From: DATFDN01 sp035685165
GTDB lineage: Bacteria > Pseudomonadota > Alphaproteobacteria > Acetobacterales > Acetobacteraceae
Direction of reading: 5' to 3'
DNA: 64,000 nt
NCBI GenBank assembly: GCA_035685165.1
Contig: DASRBI010000013.1
Location: 1 to 64,000 of the forward strand
Under the pieces are notes generated by a model. It searched no databases, was not told where the DNA came from, and was given only the letters and a program-made list of their open reading frames with translations. This document shows, piece after piece, positions 7,222-16,484 of this stretch. Position 1 is the stretch's first letter. Each line of letters begins with the position of its first letter. Made by a program: the position numbers and the translations under genes.

Positions 7222-8961
7222 TCAGTTCTCCTGCTGCGCCTGCTGGTTGCGCCGGCGGATCGCCGCACCGAGGATGTCGCCGAGCGAGGCGCCGGAATCG
7301 GACGAGCCGTATTCGGCCATTGCCTGCTTCTCCTCCTCGACCTCCTTGCCCTTGATGGTCAGCGTGAGGCGGCGCGCGGCGCGGTCGATCGACTGCACCT
7401 TGGCGTCCACCTTCTCGCCCACCGCGAAGCGATCCGGCCGCTGGTCGGACTTGTCGCGGGCAAGCTCGGAGCGGCGGATGAAGCCAGTGAGCACATCGCC
7501 GACCTTCACCTCGATGCCGTTCGCCTGGATCGCCGAGACGACGCAGGTGACGATGTCGTTCTTGTGCACCGATTCGAGCACCGAGGCGGCCGGATCGTCC
7601 TTGAGCTGCTTGATCCCAAGGCTGATGCGCTCCTTTTCCACATCGACATCGAGCACCTTGGCCTTGACCACGTCGCCCTTGTGGTAGTGCGCGATCGCCT
7701 GCTCGCCCGCCTCGTCCCAGGAGAGATCGGACATGTGCACCATGCCGTCGAGGTCGGGGCCGAGGCCGACGAACAGGCCGAACTCGGTGATGTTGCGGAT
7801 CTCGCCCTCGACCACCGAGCCGATCGGATGCTCGTCAAGGAACTGCTCCCAGGGATTGCGCTGCACCTGCTTCAAGCCGAGCGAAATGCGCCGCTTGGAG
7901 GCATCGACGTCCAGGATCATCACCTCCACCTCCTGGCTGGTGGAGACGATCTTGCCGGGATGCACGTTCTTCTTGGTCCAGGACATTTCGCTGACATGGA
8001 CCAAGCCTTCGACGCCCGGCTCCAGCTCGACGAACGCGCCGTAGTCGGTGATGTTGGTCACGCGGCCGGTGAACTTCGCTCCCGGCGGATATTTGGCCGC
8101 GACACCCTCCCACGGATCGGCCTCGAGCTGCTTCATGCCGAGGCTGATGCGCTGCGTTTCTGGGTTGAAGCGGATCACCTGCACGCGGACCGGCTGGCCG
8201 ATCTGCAAGGCCTCGCTCGGGTGGTTGATGCGCCGCCAGGCGATATCGGTGACGTGCAAGAGGCCATCGACGCCGCCGAGATCGACGAAGGCGCCGTAGT
8301 CGGTGATGTTCTTCACCACGCCATCCAGGATCTGGCCTTCCTTTAGGCCCTGGATCAGCTCGCTCCGCTGCTCGGCGCGGGTTTCCTCGAGCACCGCGCG
8401 TCGGGAGACGACGATGTTGCCGCGCGCGCGGTCCATCTTAAGAATTTGGAAGGGCTGCGGCGTGCCCATGAGCGGCGCTACGTCGCGCACCGGGCGGATA
8501 TCGACCTGACTGCCCGGCAGGAACGCGACCGCGCCGCCGAGATCGACGGTGAAGCCTCCCTTCACCCGGCCGTAGATAGTGCCGTTCACCCGCTGGCCGG
8601 TCTCGAAGGCTTTTTCGAGATTGGTCCAGGCCTCCTCGCGCCGTGCCTTCTCGCGCGAGAGCACGATCGAACCGTCGCGGTCCTCGTAGCGTTCGATGAA
8701 CAGCTCGACAACATCCCCGGGGTGCACCTCGGGCACTGCGCCGGGGGGGCCGAACTCCTTCAGCGCCACGCGCCCCTCGGACTTCAGGCCGACATCGACG
8801 ATCGCATATTCGTCGGTCAGGCGGACGACGCGGCCGGTGACGACCGAGCCTTCGAAGCCGCTGTCGCGGCCGAGCGTCTGGTCGAGCAGGGCGGCGAAGT
8901 TCTCGCCCCTGAAGTGGTCGTGCGCGGGTTCGAGCGAGCGGGCGCTGGCGGATGCTGCCAT
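7222..8961 (-). CDS. rpsA: 30S ribosomal protein S1
   Basis: The 579-residue protein has six S1/OB-fold repeats. The glycine-rich VTDIGAF-like cores recur as NITDYGAFVDLGG, NITDYGAFVELEPG and NITEFGLFVGLGP, among others. It binds mRNA and docks it on the 30S subunit. The start is the ATG at 8961. No clear Shine-Dalgarno precedes it, which resembles the known weak leader of E. coli rpsA that supports autoregulation (inference). It heads the run sppA-ihfB-lapA-pyrF-trpF. The usual upstream cmk gene is absent; an MFS gene lies there instead. Confidence 0.97.
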   Translation of the reverse strand: MAASASARSLEPAHDHFRGENFAALLDQTLGRDSGFEGSVVTGRVVRLTDEYAIVDVGLKSEGRVALKEFGPPGAVPEVHPGDVVELFIERYEDRDGSIVLSREKARREEAWTNLEKAFETGQRVNGTIYGRVKGGFTVDLGGAVAFLPGSQVDIRPVRDVAPLMGTPQPFQILKMDRARGNIVVSRRAVLEETRAEQRSELIQGLKEGQILDGVVKNITDYGAFVDLGGVDGLLHVTDIAWRRINHPSEALQIGQPVRVQVIRFNPETQRISLGMKQLEADPWEGVAAKYPPGAKFTGRVTNITDYGAFVELEPGVEGLVHVSEMSWTKKNVHPGKIVSTSQEVEVMILDVDASKRRISLGLKQVQRNPWEQFLDEHPIGSVVEGEIRNITEFGLFVGLGPDLDGMVHMSDLSWDEAGEQAIAHYHKGDVVKAKVLDVDVEKERISLGIKQLKDDPAASVLESVHKNDIVTCVVSAIQANGIEVKVGDVLTGFIRRSELARDKSDQRPDRFAVGEKVDAKVQSIDRAARRLTLTIKGKEVEEEKQAMAEYGSSDSGASLGDILGAAIRRRNQQAQQEN

Positions 8962-9201
8962 GTGGGGTTGGGTTCCGTTGACGGGGCCCCGGCTTGGCCG
9001 GGCGAAGGGCCGTTCGGTTGGCGCATTCCGGTCCCCGGAACACGACTTGCCCGCGGCGAAGCACCGCGGGCCGGGTTGAGGGCGATAGTTCTTACCGCTT
9101 TCAGACGGGCTATGGGAGAGATACGCGGCGGGAGGGGGGTGTCAAGAGAGAGAGGTGCCTAGCCGTCTGCGTCGCGGTCCCGAGCACACGGTGATCCGGG
9201 G
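8962..9201. other. rpsA upstream region
   Basis: This 240-bp stretch separates rpsA from the MFS gene behind it. It should hold the rpsA promoter and leader. A relatively AT-rich segment near 9080-9100 is the best candidate, but I could not assign unambiguous -35/-10 hexamers. It contains no gene. Confidence 0.35.
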
Positions 9202-10365
9202 CTATGCCCGCGCCAGCACCGTCTCGCCTGCGGCAAGATGCCGGTGCAGGAAATAGGCGGGGAAGGCGAGGGCGGAAACCAGCCCGGCGGCATACATCGC
9301 CCCGGATGGCGCGCCGGCGAAGTCGGCCGCCCGGCCGCAGAGCGCGGGGATCATGGCGCCGCCGAGGTAATAGACCGTATAGAACACCCCCATGCCGGCG
9401 GCGCGGCTGTGCGGGCGAGCCGACAAGGTGCCGATCGCCACGATCACGCCCGACTGGATCGAGCCCGGAATGCCGAGCAGCGCCGCCCAGGTGAGCGGCA
9501 GATCGACCATTCCCATCCCGAGGATCGCTATCGTCATCACCGAGGTGCCGACGAAAAACGCCGGTCCCGGGCCGAAACGGGCCGCCATCGCGCCGCCGAT
9601 CAGCGTGCCCAGCACGTTGCCCCAGGTGGCGAAGGCCATAGTCACGCCGGTCAAGACCAGTCCTTCGCCGCGCACCGCCATCAGCGAGGGCGTGTAAGAG
9701 AGATAGCCCGAATAGGCGGCGGTGTAGGCGGTCCAGATCAGCCCGGCGACGATCAGCAGCCAGCACTCGCGCCGGCCCGGCAGGGAGAAGCTGCGGCGCA
9801 CCGTCTCCGTTCCTGGTGCTAGGCGATAGGCGGCCAGGAACAGCACCGTCACCGCCGCCATCTCGGCGCCCCCGATCAGCAGCGCGCTCTGCCAGCCGAG
9901 CGCGGCGGCGACCGGCGGGGCGATGATCTGCGCCAGTCCGATGCCGACCGGATAGGCGCCGACCGAAATGCTGAGCGGCAGCATCAGCCGCGTGCCGGGG
10001 AACCAGTCGGCGATCACCTTGCTTTGCAGCACGGTCATCGCCACCGCCCCGACGCCCGCGATCAGGCGGCCGATGGCGATCCCCTCCGGTCCGCCCGCGA
10101 GCGGGGCCAGGAGCCCGCCCGCTGCCATCAGCGCGAGGCCGCCGCCGAGCACCAGCCGGTCGCCGAACCGCCGCGCCGCCAGCCCGAGCGGCAGGGCCGT
10201 CACGATGCCCGCCGCCATGTAGGCGCCGATCAGCGAGCCGAGCCCGGCATAATCGAGATGGAACCGCGCCATCAGGTCGGGGCCAAGGCTGGCGACGCTC
10301 TGGAACTGGTAGCCGAAGCCGATGCGCGCGAGCGAGATCGCCGCCAGAATCACCCAGCCCCGCAT
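9202..10365 (-). CDS. MFS transporter (CynX/NimT-like)
   Basis: This protein of about 387 residues has roughly twelve hydrophobic segments and a short cytoplasmic loop after TM2 with RRFGDR, the MFS motif A region. The central loop (GTETVRRSFSLPGRRE) separates the two six-helix halves. The best match in feel is the cyanate/nitrate branch of MFS carriers; the substrate is unknown. The ATG at 10365 begins just before the first helix. A GTG at 10422 would add a Pro/Arg-rich leader and is less likely. It follows the GNAT gene closely and is probably co-transcribed with it. Confidence 0.82.
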   Translation of the reverse strand: MRGWVILAAISLARIGFGYQFQSVASLGPDLMARFHLDYAGLGSLIGAYMAAGIVTALPLGLAARRFGDRLVLGGGLALMAAGGLLAPLAGGPEGIAIGRLIAGVGAVAMTVLQSKVIADWFPGTRLMLPLSISVGAYPVGIGLAQIIAPPVAAALGWQSALLIGGAEMAAVTVLFLAAYRLAPGTETVRRSFSLPGRRECWLLIVAGLIWTAYTAAYSGYLSYTPSLMAVRGEGLVLTGVTMAFATWGNVLGTLIGGAMAARFGPGPAFFVGTSVMTIAILGMGMVDLPLTWAALLGIPGSIQSGVIVAIGTLSARPHSRAAGMGVFYTVYYLGGAMIPALCGRAADFAGAPSGAMYAAGLVSALAFPAYFLHRHLAAGETVLARA

Positions 10366-10423
10366 AGAGCGAACGTTCCCCCGGTCTTGCGCCGCGCCGG
10401 CCCGGACCGGCGGGGGCGGCACC

Positions 10424-10915
10424 CTAGTCGAGTTGCTTCGCCATCTCCACCGAGGTCGGGTGCGCGTAGCCGGGATGTGCGGTCATGCCGGTCTCCACGA
10501 ACCCAGCCGCGGCGAACAGCGCGCGGTTGCCGGTGAGCACGAGGCGGGTGCTGAGGGTCATCGCGCCGAGCCCTCGATCGCGGGCTAGACGCTCCGCTTG
10601 CGCGAGCATCCGGCGCGCGATCCCAAGCCGCCGCCAGCCCGGATCGACCGCGATGCGGCTGAGATGGAGCGCGTTCCCCTGCCGCTCCCACAACAGCCCG
10701 CCGACCAGGCGCCCGCCCGCCTCGGCGGCGATTCCGCCCGCGCCGGCCGCGAAATGCGCCGCCACGTCCGCGCCACTAAGCCGCAGGGCCGACATCGGCG
10801 GGTCGGGTGCGACAGGCTGGGCGGCGAAGGCGGCGCGCACCAAGGCGGCCATGGCAGCGGCATCCTCCGCGCGCATCGCGCGGAGCGTGAGCATCGCAGG
10901 GGCAGCGTCCGTCAT
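10424..10915 (-). CDS. GNAT-family N-acetyltransferase
   Basis: This 163-residue acetyl-CoA-dependent acetyltransferase shows strand beta4 with LHLSRIAVDPGWRRLGIARRML, which contains the acetyl-CoA loop (R/Q-x-x-G-x-A pattern), and a later GNRALFAAAGFVETGM segment typical of the C-terminal half. Substrate is not predictable. A GTG immediately before the ATG (10918) is an alternative start. It is divergent from hslO, with only about 45 bp between the two starts, so the promoters must overlap. Confidence 0.85.
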   Translation of the reverse strand: MTDAAPAMLTLRAMRAEDAAAMAALVRAAFAAQPVAPDPPMSALRLSGADVAAHFAAGAGGIAAEAGGRLVGGLLWERQGNALHLSRIAVDPGWRRLGIARRMLAQAERLARDRGLGAMTLSTRLVLTGNRALFAAAGFVETGMTAHPGYAHPTSVEMAKQLD

Positions 10916-10961
10916 CACGCCAACGGTAGCCCCGCCCCCGCGCCGTGCCTATCTAGCGGCG

Positions 10962-11933
10962 ATGTCCGAAACCCCCGCCTTCCTCGACCCGCATCGCCCC
11001 GACGTGCCCGACATCGTGGTGCCGCGTGGCATCGTGCCGTTCCATCTGCCGAAGCGGCCGGTGCGCGGGCGGCTCATCCGGCTGGGCCCGCTCGCCGAGG
11101 CACTGCTGACGCGCCATGACAACCCCGAGCCGGTGACGGTGCTGGCCGGGCAGGCGCTGGCGCTGGTCGCGGGGCTTGCCGCGGCGCTGAAATTCCGCGG
11201 CTCGTTCAGCTTGCAGGCGAAGGGGGACGGACCGGTGCCGCTGTTGCTTGCCGACTGCACCGACGCGGGCGCCCTGCGCGGCTATGCGCGCTTCAACGCG
11301 GCGAAACTCGCCGCCCTTCTTGCCGAAACGCCCGAGCCCGGAGCGGCGGGCCTGCTCGGCGGCGGCTATCTGGCCTTCACGGTCGATCAGGGGCCGGAGC
11401 GGCACCGCCATCAGGGCATCGTCGCCATCGAAGGCGCGAGCCTCGCCGAGATGGCGCTGCACTATTTCGCCACCAGTGAGCAGCTTCGCTGCCATCTGCA
11501 TCTCGCCTGCGCGCGTACCGAGACGGGCTGGCGCGCCGGGGCGCTGATCCTGGAGAAGATCGCGGGCGCGGGCGGCGTCGATCCAGGGCTCTCGGTGGCC
11601 GCCCAGGAGGAGAGCTGGCGCACCGCGCAGATGCTCGCCGCCACGCTGACGGATGCCGAGCTGCTGGACGACGCGCTGAGTCCGGAGCGCCTGCTCTACC
11701 GGCTGTTCCATGCGGAGGGCGACATCGCGCTGGATCGCACCCGCGCGCTCGCCTATGGCTGCCGCTGCTCGCGGGCGCGGCTTTCCGGGATCCTGGAGGG
11801 CTTTCCGGCCGACGATCTCGACCACATGACGGTGGACGGCGACATCGTCATGACCTGCGAGTTCTGCAATTTCGATTTCCGCTTCCCGCGCGCCGAGGTA
11901 CGCGGGACCGCAGCCGGAGCCGCGCGGCATTGA
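10962..11933 (+). CDS. hslO: Hsp33 redox-regulated molecular chaperone
   Basis: The 323-residue cytosolic holdase is activated by oxidative disulfide formation. The C-terminal zinc switch is intact: Cys267-X-Cys269 in YGCRCSR and Cys299-X-X-Cys302 in TCEFC. The N-terminal core carries GGGYLAFTVDQG and GIVAIEG, typical of the family. The start at 10962 is the only ATG that precedes the conserved core; further upstream open frame is antisense to the GNAT gene. Its divergent partner is the GNAT gene. Confidence 0.95.
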   Translation: MSETPAFLDPHRPDVPDIVVPRGIVPFHLPKRPVRGRLIRLGPLAEALLTRHDNPEPVTVLAGQALALVAGLAAALKFRGSFSLQAKGDGPVPLLLADCTDAGALRGYARFNAAKLAALLAETPEPGAAGLLGGGYLAFTVDQGPERHRHQGIVAIEGASLAEMALHYFATSEQLRCHLHLACARTETGWRAGALILEKIAGAGGVDPGLSVAAQEESWRTAQMLAATLTDAELLDDALSPERLLYRLFHAEGDIALDRTRALAYGCRCSRARLSGILEGFPADDLDHMTVDGDIVMTCEFCNFDFRFPRAEVRGTAAGAARH

Positions 11934-11991
11934 CCACGCCTCGCCGCTTTGTGCCTATGCGCGCCCACAGGAAGCTGAGCAGTCTCGGAAC

Positions 11992-12741
11992 ATGCGGGCA
12001 CACATGAAATGGCTGCCGGCAGAACGCGCCCGCGAGATTTCGCGCCGGGCGATCGTGTTGGTCGCACTCGCCCTGGGCGGCTGTTTCGGTGGCGGCGAGC
12101 CGGAGACGCCGGCGAGCTATCCCCCCCTCGATTTCAGCTATCTTCTGCCGCTTCGGCTGAACGTCGCCGCGATCGACGTCGTCAACCGCTTCGTCCCGTC
12201 CGGCGAGCCGCCCGATGTCAGCCTGCGCGATCCAGTGCAGCCGGTGGCGGCGCTCGACCAGATGGCGCGCCAGCGGTTGCAGGCGCTCGGCACCACAAGC
12301 CGCGCGGTCTTCTCGGTCGACGACGCCTCGCTGACAAAGCTCGGCAACACGATCTCGGGCGTGATGCGCGTCGAGCTCACGATCCTCGATCCGGCCGGCG
12401 CCCCGGTAGGCTTCGCCCAGGCGACGGTGACGCGCTCGGTCGCCGGCGAGGACCGGCCCTTGCCCACCGTGCTCTACGATTTCACGCGCGCGATGATGGA
12501 CCAGATGAACGTCGAGTTCGAATACCAGGTGCGTCATTCGCTCGGACAATGGCTGCTGCCCGCCGGCGCGGGCTTGGCCCCGGTGCAGGCCACGCCTTTG
12601 GAGGGAGGGCCACCCGGCGCCGCATCGCCGCCAACTGGCCCGACCACGCCGCCGGCCACGCCGCTCCCGCCGCCCACGCTCACGCCGACGCCGCTACCGG
12701 GCGCGCCACCGCCGCCGGTGCCGATGCCGGACACGTCCTGA
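11992..12741 (+). CDS. Predicted lipoprotein with proline-rich tail
   Basis: This protein of about 249 residues carries a bacterial lipobox, LALGGC, near residue 31. The mature protein would be a lipid-anchored envelope protein. After the Cys is a globular region of about 145 residues. The C-terminal 45 residues or so are almost pure Pro/Thr/Gly/Ala, suggesting a flexible spacer. An ATG at 12004 is an equally possible start. I recognise no domain. It converges on alaS, ending 21 bp from the alaS stop. Confidence 0.78.
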   Translation: MRAHMKWLPAERAREISRRAIVLVALALGGCFGGGEPETPASYPPLDFSYLLPLRLNVAAIDVVNRFVPSGEPPDVSLRDPVQPVAALDQMARQRLQALGTTSRAVFSVDDASLTKLGNTISGVMRVELTILDPAGAPVGFAQATVTRSVAGEDRPLPTVLYDFTRAMMDQMNVEFEYQVRHSLGQWLLPAGAGLAPVQATPLEGGPPGAASPPTGPTTPPATPLPPPTLTPTPLPGAPPPPVPMPDTS

Positions 12742-12762
12742 ACCGAAAAAGGCGGCCTCGGA

Positions 12763-15402
12763 CTAAGCCCCTACCCGCTCCCTGACCGCCGCCAGCGCCG
12801 CCTCGGCGCGCGCGCCGTCCGGGCCGCCGGCTTGCGCCATGTCGGGGCGGCCGCCGCCGCCCTTGCCGCCAACCGCGGCCGAAGCCGCGCGCACCAAGTC
12901 GACCGCGTTGAAGCGCGGCGTAAGGTCGGGCGAGACGCCGACCACGATGCTCGCCTTGCCCTCGGCGGTCGAAACAAGTGCCACGATGCCGCTGCCGAGC
13001 TGCTTGCCGATCGCATCCGCCAAGCCCTTCAGCTCGCGCGCCGGCACATCGCCCAAATTGCGCGCGGCGAGCTTGATGCCGTTCACCTCCTCGATCTCGG
13101 GGGAACTTCCGCCCGTCGCCAGTTTCCTTTGCAGCTCGGCGTTCTGCCGCTCGAGCCGCCGCCGCTCCTCCATGATCTGCGCCAGCCGCTTGGCGACATC
13201 GAGCGGGCTCGTCCGCAGCAGGCCAGCGGCCTCGCTGAGCACGCGCTCGTTGGCGGCGACCACCGCTTCGGCCGCCTCGCCCGCCACCGCCTCGATCCGC
13301 CGCACCCCGGCCGCGACGGCGCTTTCGGCGAGGATCTTGAAATAGCCGATATCGCCGGTGCGCCGCACATGCGTGCCGCCGCACAGCTCGATCGACCAAG
13401 CGGGCTTGTTGCCCTCCGGCGCGCCCATTGAAACGACGCGCACCTCGTCGCCGTATTTCTCGCCGAACAGCGCCATCGCCCCCATCTCGACCGCCGCTTC
13501 GGGCGTCATCAGCCTTGTCGTGACCTCGCTGTTCTCGCGGATGCGGCGGTTCACCTCGGCCTCCACCCAGGCGAGCTCGTCGGCGGTGATCGGGCGGGGC
13601 TGGCTGACATCGAAGCGGAGCCGGTCGGGCGCATTCAGGCTGCCCTTCTGCGTCACATGCGTGCCGAGCTTGCGGCGCAGCGCCTCGTGCAGAAGATGGG
13701 TGGCCGAGTGGTGCGCGCGGATCGCGCTGCGCCGCGCGTGATCGACCTCGGCTACGACTGGCGCGCCGACGCGGACGGTTCCCGCCGCGACCACGCCGAG
13801 ATGCACGAACAGGTCGCCCACGCGCTTCTGCGTGTCGCTCACGGCGATCCGTAAGCCGTCGGGGCCGGAAATCACGCCGGTATCGCCCACCTGGCCGCCG
13901 CTTTCGGCGTAAAAGGGCGTCTGGTTGAGCACCACCGCCACTTCCTCGCCGGACTTGGCCTCCTGCACGCGCACGCCATTGGTCACGAGCGCGACGATCT
14001 CGCCCTCGGCGGTCTCAGTATTGTAACCCAGGAACTCGGTCGGACCAACGCGCTCCTTGATCTCGAACCAGACCTGTTCGGTCGCCGCCTCTCCGGAACC
14101 CGCCCAGGCGGCGCGCGCGCGCGCGCGCTGCGCCTCCATCGCCGCGTTGAACCCGTCGAGGTCGACCGCGCGGCCTTCCTCGCGCAACGCGTCCTGCGTC
14201 AGATCGAGCGGGAAGCCGTAGGTGTCGTAGAGCCGGAACGCGACCGCGCCGGGCAGGGCCTGCCGCTCGGCTAGCTTCGCGGTTTCCTCGGCGAGCAGAT
14301 GGAGCCCGCGGTCGAGCATCGCCTCGAAGCGCGTCTCCTCGAGGCGCAGCGTTTCTTCGATCAGCGCCTCGGCGCGGCCGAGTTCGGGATAGGCGGCGCC
14401 CATCTGGCGCACCAGCACCGGCACGAGTCGCCACATCACCGGCTCGGTCGCGCCCATCATGTGGATATGGCGCATGGCGCGGCGCATGATCCGGCGCAGC
14501 ACGTAGCCGCGCCCCTCGTTCGATGGCAGCACGCCGTCGGCGATTAAAAACGAGCTGCTGCGGAGATGGTCCGCTACCACCCGGTGGCCGACGCGGAACT
14601 TGCCGTCCGGGTCCTGCCCGGTCGCTTCGGCGCTCGCCAGGATCAGCGCGCGCAGCGTGTCGGTATCGTAGTTGTCGTGCTTGCCTTGCAGAATGGCGGC
14701 GATACGCTCAAGCCCCATGCCGGTGTCGATCGAGGGCTTGGGCAGCGGCACCCGCGTGCCGGGCGGCCCTTCCTCGAACTGCATGAAGACGAGGTTCCAA
14801 ATCTCGATGAAGCGGTCCCCGTCCTGATCAGCCGACCCGGGCGGACCGCCGGGGATCCCCGGTCCGTGGTCGAAGAAGATTTCGCTGCACGGCCCGCAGG
14901 GGCCGGTGTCGCCCATGCGCCAGAAATTGTCGGAGGTGGCGATGCGGATGATGCGCTCGTCCGGCAGGCCGGCGACCTTCTTCCAGTAGGACGCGGCATC
15001 GTCGTCCTCGGCGAACACGGTGACGAGCAGCCGCTCCTTGGGCAGCGCGAAATCGCGCGTCACCAGCTCCCACGCATAAGCGATCGCCTGTTCCTTGAAA
15101 TAGTCGCCGAAGCTGAAATTGCCCAGCATCTCGAAGAAAGTGTGATGGCGGGCGGTGTAGCCGACATTGTCGAGGTCGTTGTGCTTGCCCCCGGCGCGCA
15201 CGCATTTCTGCGCGGTGGCGGCGCGGCTGTACGGGCGCTTCTCCTGGCCGGTGAAGACGTTCTTGAACTGCACCATGCCCGCGTTGGTGAACAGCAACGT
15301 CGGATCGTTGCGCGGCACCAGGGGCGAGCTTTCCACCACCTGATGGCCGTTGCGGGCGAAGTAGCCGAGGAAGGCGGCACGGATGTCGTTGGACGAGAAC
15401 AT
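12763..15402 (-). CDS. alaS: Alanyl-tRNA synthetase
   Basis: The 879-residue class II synthetase charges tRNA-Ala. The N-terminus (FFARNGH-type motif, then FTNAGMVQFK and the RHHTFFEMLGNFSFGDYFK motif 1/2 region) forms the aminoacylation domain. The editing domain shows HSATHLLHEALR and CGGTHVRRTGDIG, the zinc-site motifs HxxxH and CxxxH. The C-terminal region ends with GGKGGGGRPDMAQAGG, the C-Ala domain signature. Length and domain order are normal. The start is the ATG at 15402. Confidence 0.98.
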   Translation of the reverse strand: MFSSNDIRAAFLGYFARNGHQVVESSPLVPRNDPTLLFTNAGMVQFKNVFTGQEKRPYSRAATAQKCVRAGGKHNDLDNVGYTARHHTFFEMLGNFSFGDYFKEQAIAYAWELVTRDFALPKERLLVTVFAEDDDAASYWKKVAGLPDERIIRIATSDNFWRMGDTGPCGPCSEIFFDHGPGIPGGPPGSADQDGDRFIEIWNLVFMQFEEGPPGTRVPLPKPSIDTGMGLERIAAILQGKHDNYDTDTLRALILASAEATGQDPDGKFRVGHRVVADHLRSSSFLIADGVLPSNEGRGYVLRRIMRRAMRHIHMMGATEPVMWRLVPVLVRQMGAAYPELGRAEALIEETLRLEETRFEAMLDRGLHLLAEETAKLAERQALPGAVAFRLYDTYGFPLDLTQDALREEGRAVDLDGFNAAMEAQRARARAAWAGSGEAATEQVWFEIKERVGPTEFLGYNTETAEGEIVALVTNGVRVQEAKSGEEVAVVLNQTPFYAESGGQVGDTGVISGPDGLRIAVSDTQKRVGDLFVHLGVVAAGTVRVGAPVVAEVDHARRSAIRAHHSATHLLHEALRRKLGTHVTQKGSLNAPDRLRFDVSQPRPITADELAWVEAEVNRRIRENSEVTTRLMTPEAAVEMGAMALFGEKYGDEVRVVSMGAPEGNKPAWSIELCGGTHVRRTGDIGYFKILAESAVAAGVRRIEAVAGEAAEAVVAANERVLSEAAGLLRTSPLDVAKRLAQIMEERRRLERQNAELQRKLATGGSSPEIEEVNGIKLAARNLGDVPARELKGLADAIGKQLGSGIVALVSTAEGKASIVVGVSPDLTPRFNAVDLVRAASAAVGGKGGGGRPDMAQAGGPDGARAEAALAAVRERVGA

Positions 15403-15666
15403 GAAGGCTGGGATGTGGTCCTGAAACGAGGCGGCAGGAGGGATTAGCGCAGGGTTCCTGACATGTCATCCAGGCCGGTGGTGCCGCGCCGCCTTGGAGG
15501 TTGACATAAGATAAATTGGCTCGAGCCACCACTTCCAATTGAGCACGGTCGGCGGCGCGGGAGTGATCTCGGTTAGCCGGAACGGCACCGCTTGCGGCAC
15601 GGCGGTTCTGCAACTGGAGGGCAGCGGATCGCTAACCCCTTCGGGCCTGCTGGCGCATTCGATTAT
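15403..15666. other. alaS upstream region with AT-rich island
   Basis: This 264-bp stretch lies between the alaS start and the pdxJ stop. A locally AT-rich segment at 15501-15540 contains the perfect 12-bp palindrome TGGCTCGAGCCA (15517-15528). On the minus strand TTGGAA (about -35) and TATCTT (about -10) are spaced near 19 nt, a weak candidate alaS promoter. No gene is visible. Confidence 0.3.
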
Positions 15667-16410
15667 CTAGGCGGGGGGCGCCAGCGCCGCCACATAGGCG
15701 CGCACCGCCGCGGCGAAACCGAGCTCCAGCGCATCCGCCGTCAGCTCGTGGCCGATCGAGGCTTCGGCGAGGAAGGGGATGCGCGCGACCAACGGCGGGA
15801 TGTTGCGAAGATTGAGGTCGTGACCGGCGTTTACCACGAGCCCCGCAGCGTGCGCCGCCTCGGCGGCCGCCGCGCACGCCTCGAGCAGCGCACCAGGAAC
15901 GCCGGCGCGGAACCGTTCGGCATAGAGGCCGGTGTAAATCTCCACCCCGTCCGCCCCCGCGGCGGCGGCGCGCGGCACGACAACGGGATCGGGGTCGATG
16001 AACAGGATCACCCGCGCCCCGAGCGCCCGCATAGCGGCGATCGCTGGGCGCACCACCGCGTCCTGCGCCGTGTCGAGCTTCCAGCCCTCGTCGGAGGTGA
16101 ACACGCCTGGCGCGTCGGGAACGAGCGTAATCTGCTCGGGCCGCACCTCGGTGACGATCCGCAGGAACCGCTCGTCGGGGTAGCCCTCGATGTTGAACTC
16201 GATCGCGGGCCGCACCGGCGCGAGCAATGAGGCGAGGGCAGGGACGTCGGCGGCGCGGATGTGCCGCTCATCGGGCCGGGGATGGACGGTGATGCCGCGC
16301 GCGCCGGCCGCGAGCGCGATGCGGGCGAATTTCAGCACGTCCGGCACGCCGGTGCGGCGCGAGTTCCGCAAGAGCGCGACCTTGTTCAGATTGACGCTGA
16401 GCCGTGCCAT
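15667..16410 (-). CDS. pdxJ: Pyridoxine 5'-phosphate synthase
   Basis: The 247-residue TIM barrel condenses 1-deoxyxylulose 5-phosphate with 3-amino-2-oxopropyl phosphate to make PNP, the final ring-closing step of the DXP-dependent vitamin B6 route. Diagnostic segments are LSVNLNKVALLRNSR at the N-terminus, GITVHPRPDERHIR, EFNIEGYPDERF, the TLVPDAP loop and NAGHDLN. Length is typical. The start at 16410 gives the canonical N-terminus. It is divergent from the methionine-synthase gene, with 74 bp between starts. Confidence 0.97.
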   Translation of the reverse strand: MARLSVNLNKVALLRNSRRTGVPDVLKFARIALAAGARGITVHPRPDERHIRAADVPALASLLAPVRPAIEFNIEGYPDERFLRIVTEVRPEQITLVPDAPGVFTSDEGWKLDTAQDAVVRPAIAAMRALGARVILFIDPDPVVVPRAAAAGADGVEIYTGLYAERFRAGVPGALLEACAAAAEAAHAAGLVVNAGHDLNLRNIPPLVARIPFLAEASIGHELTADALELGFAAAVRAYVAALAPPA

Positions 16411-16484
16411 CGGCCCATGTCTACCAGGAGTTGCGCCCGCCAGCTACGGTCCGGCCATCGAGACGCCAGCACGAGGAGCGTAGC

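Noticed and set aside
15501..15506. TTGACA as a plus-strand -35 box
   Set aside because: There is no matching -10 hexamer at the right distance and no plus-strand gene follows.
16411..16484. SAM riboswitch before the methionine-synthase-like gene
   Set aside because: The gap is only 74 bp and shared with the divergent pdxJ; no SAM-I or SAM-II fold could be drawn.
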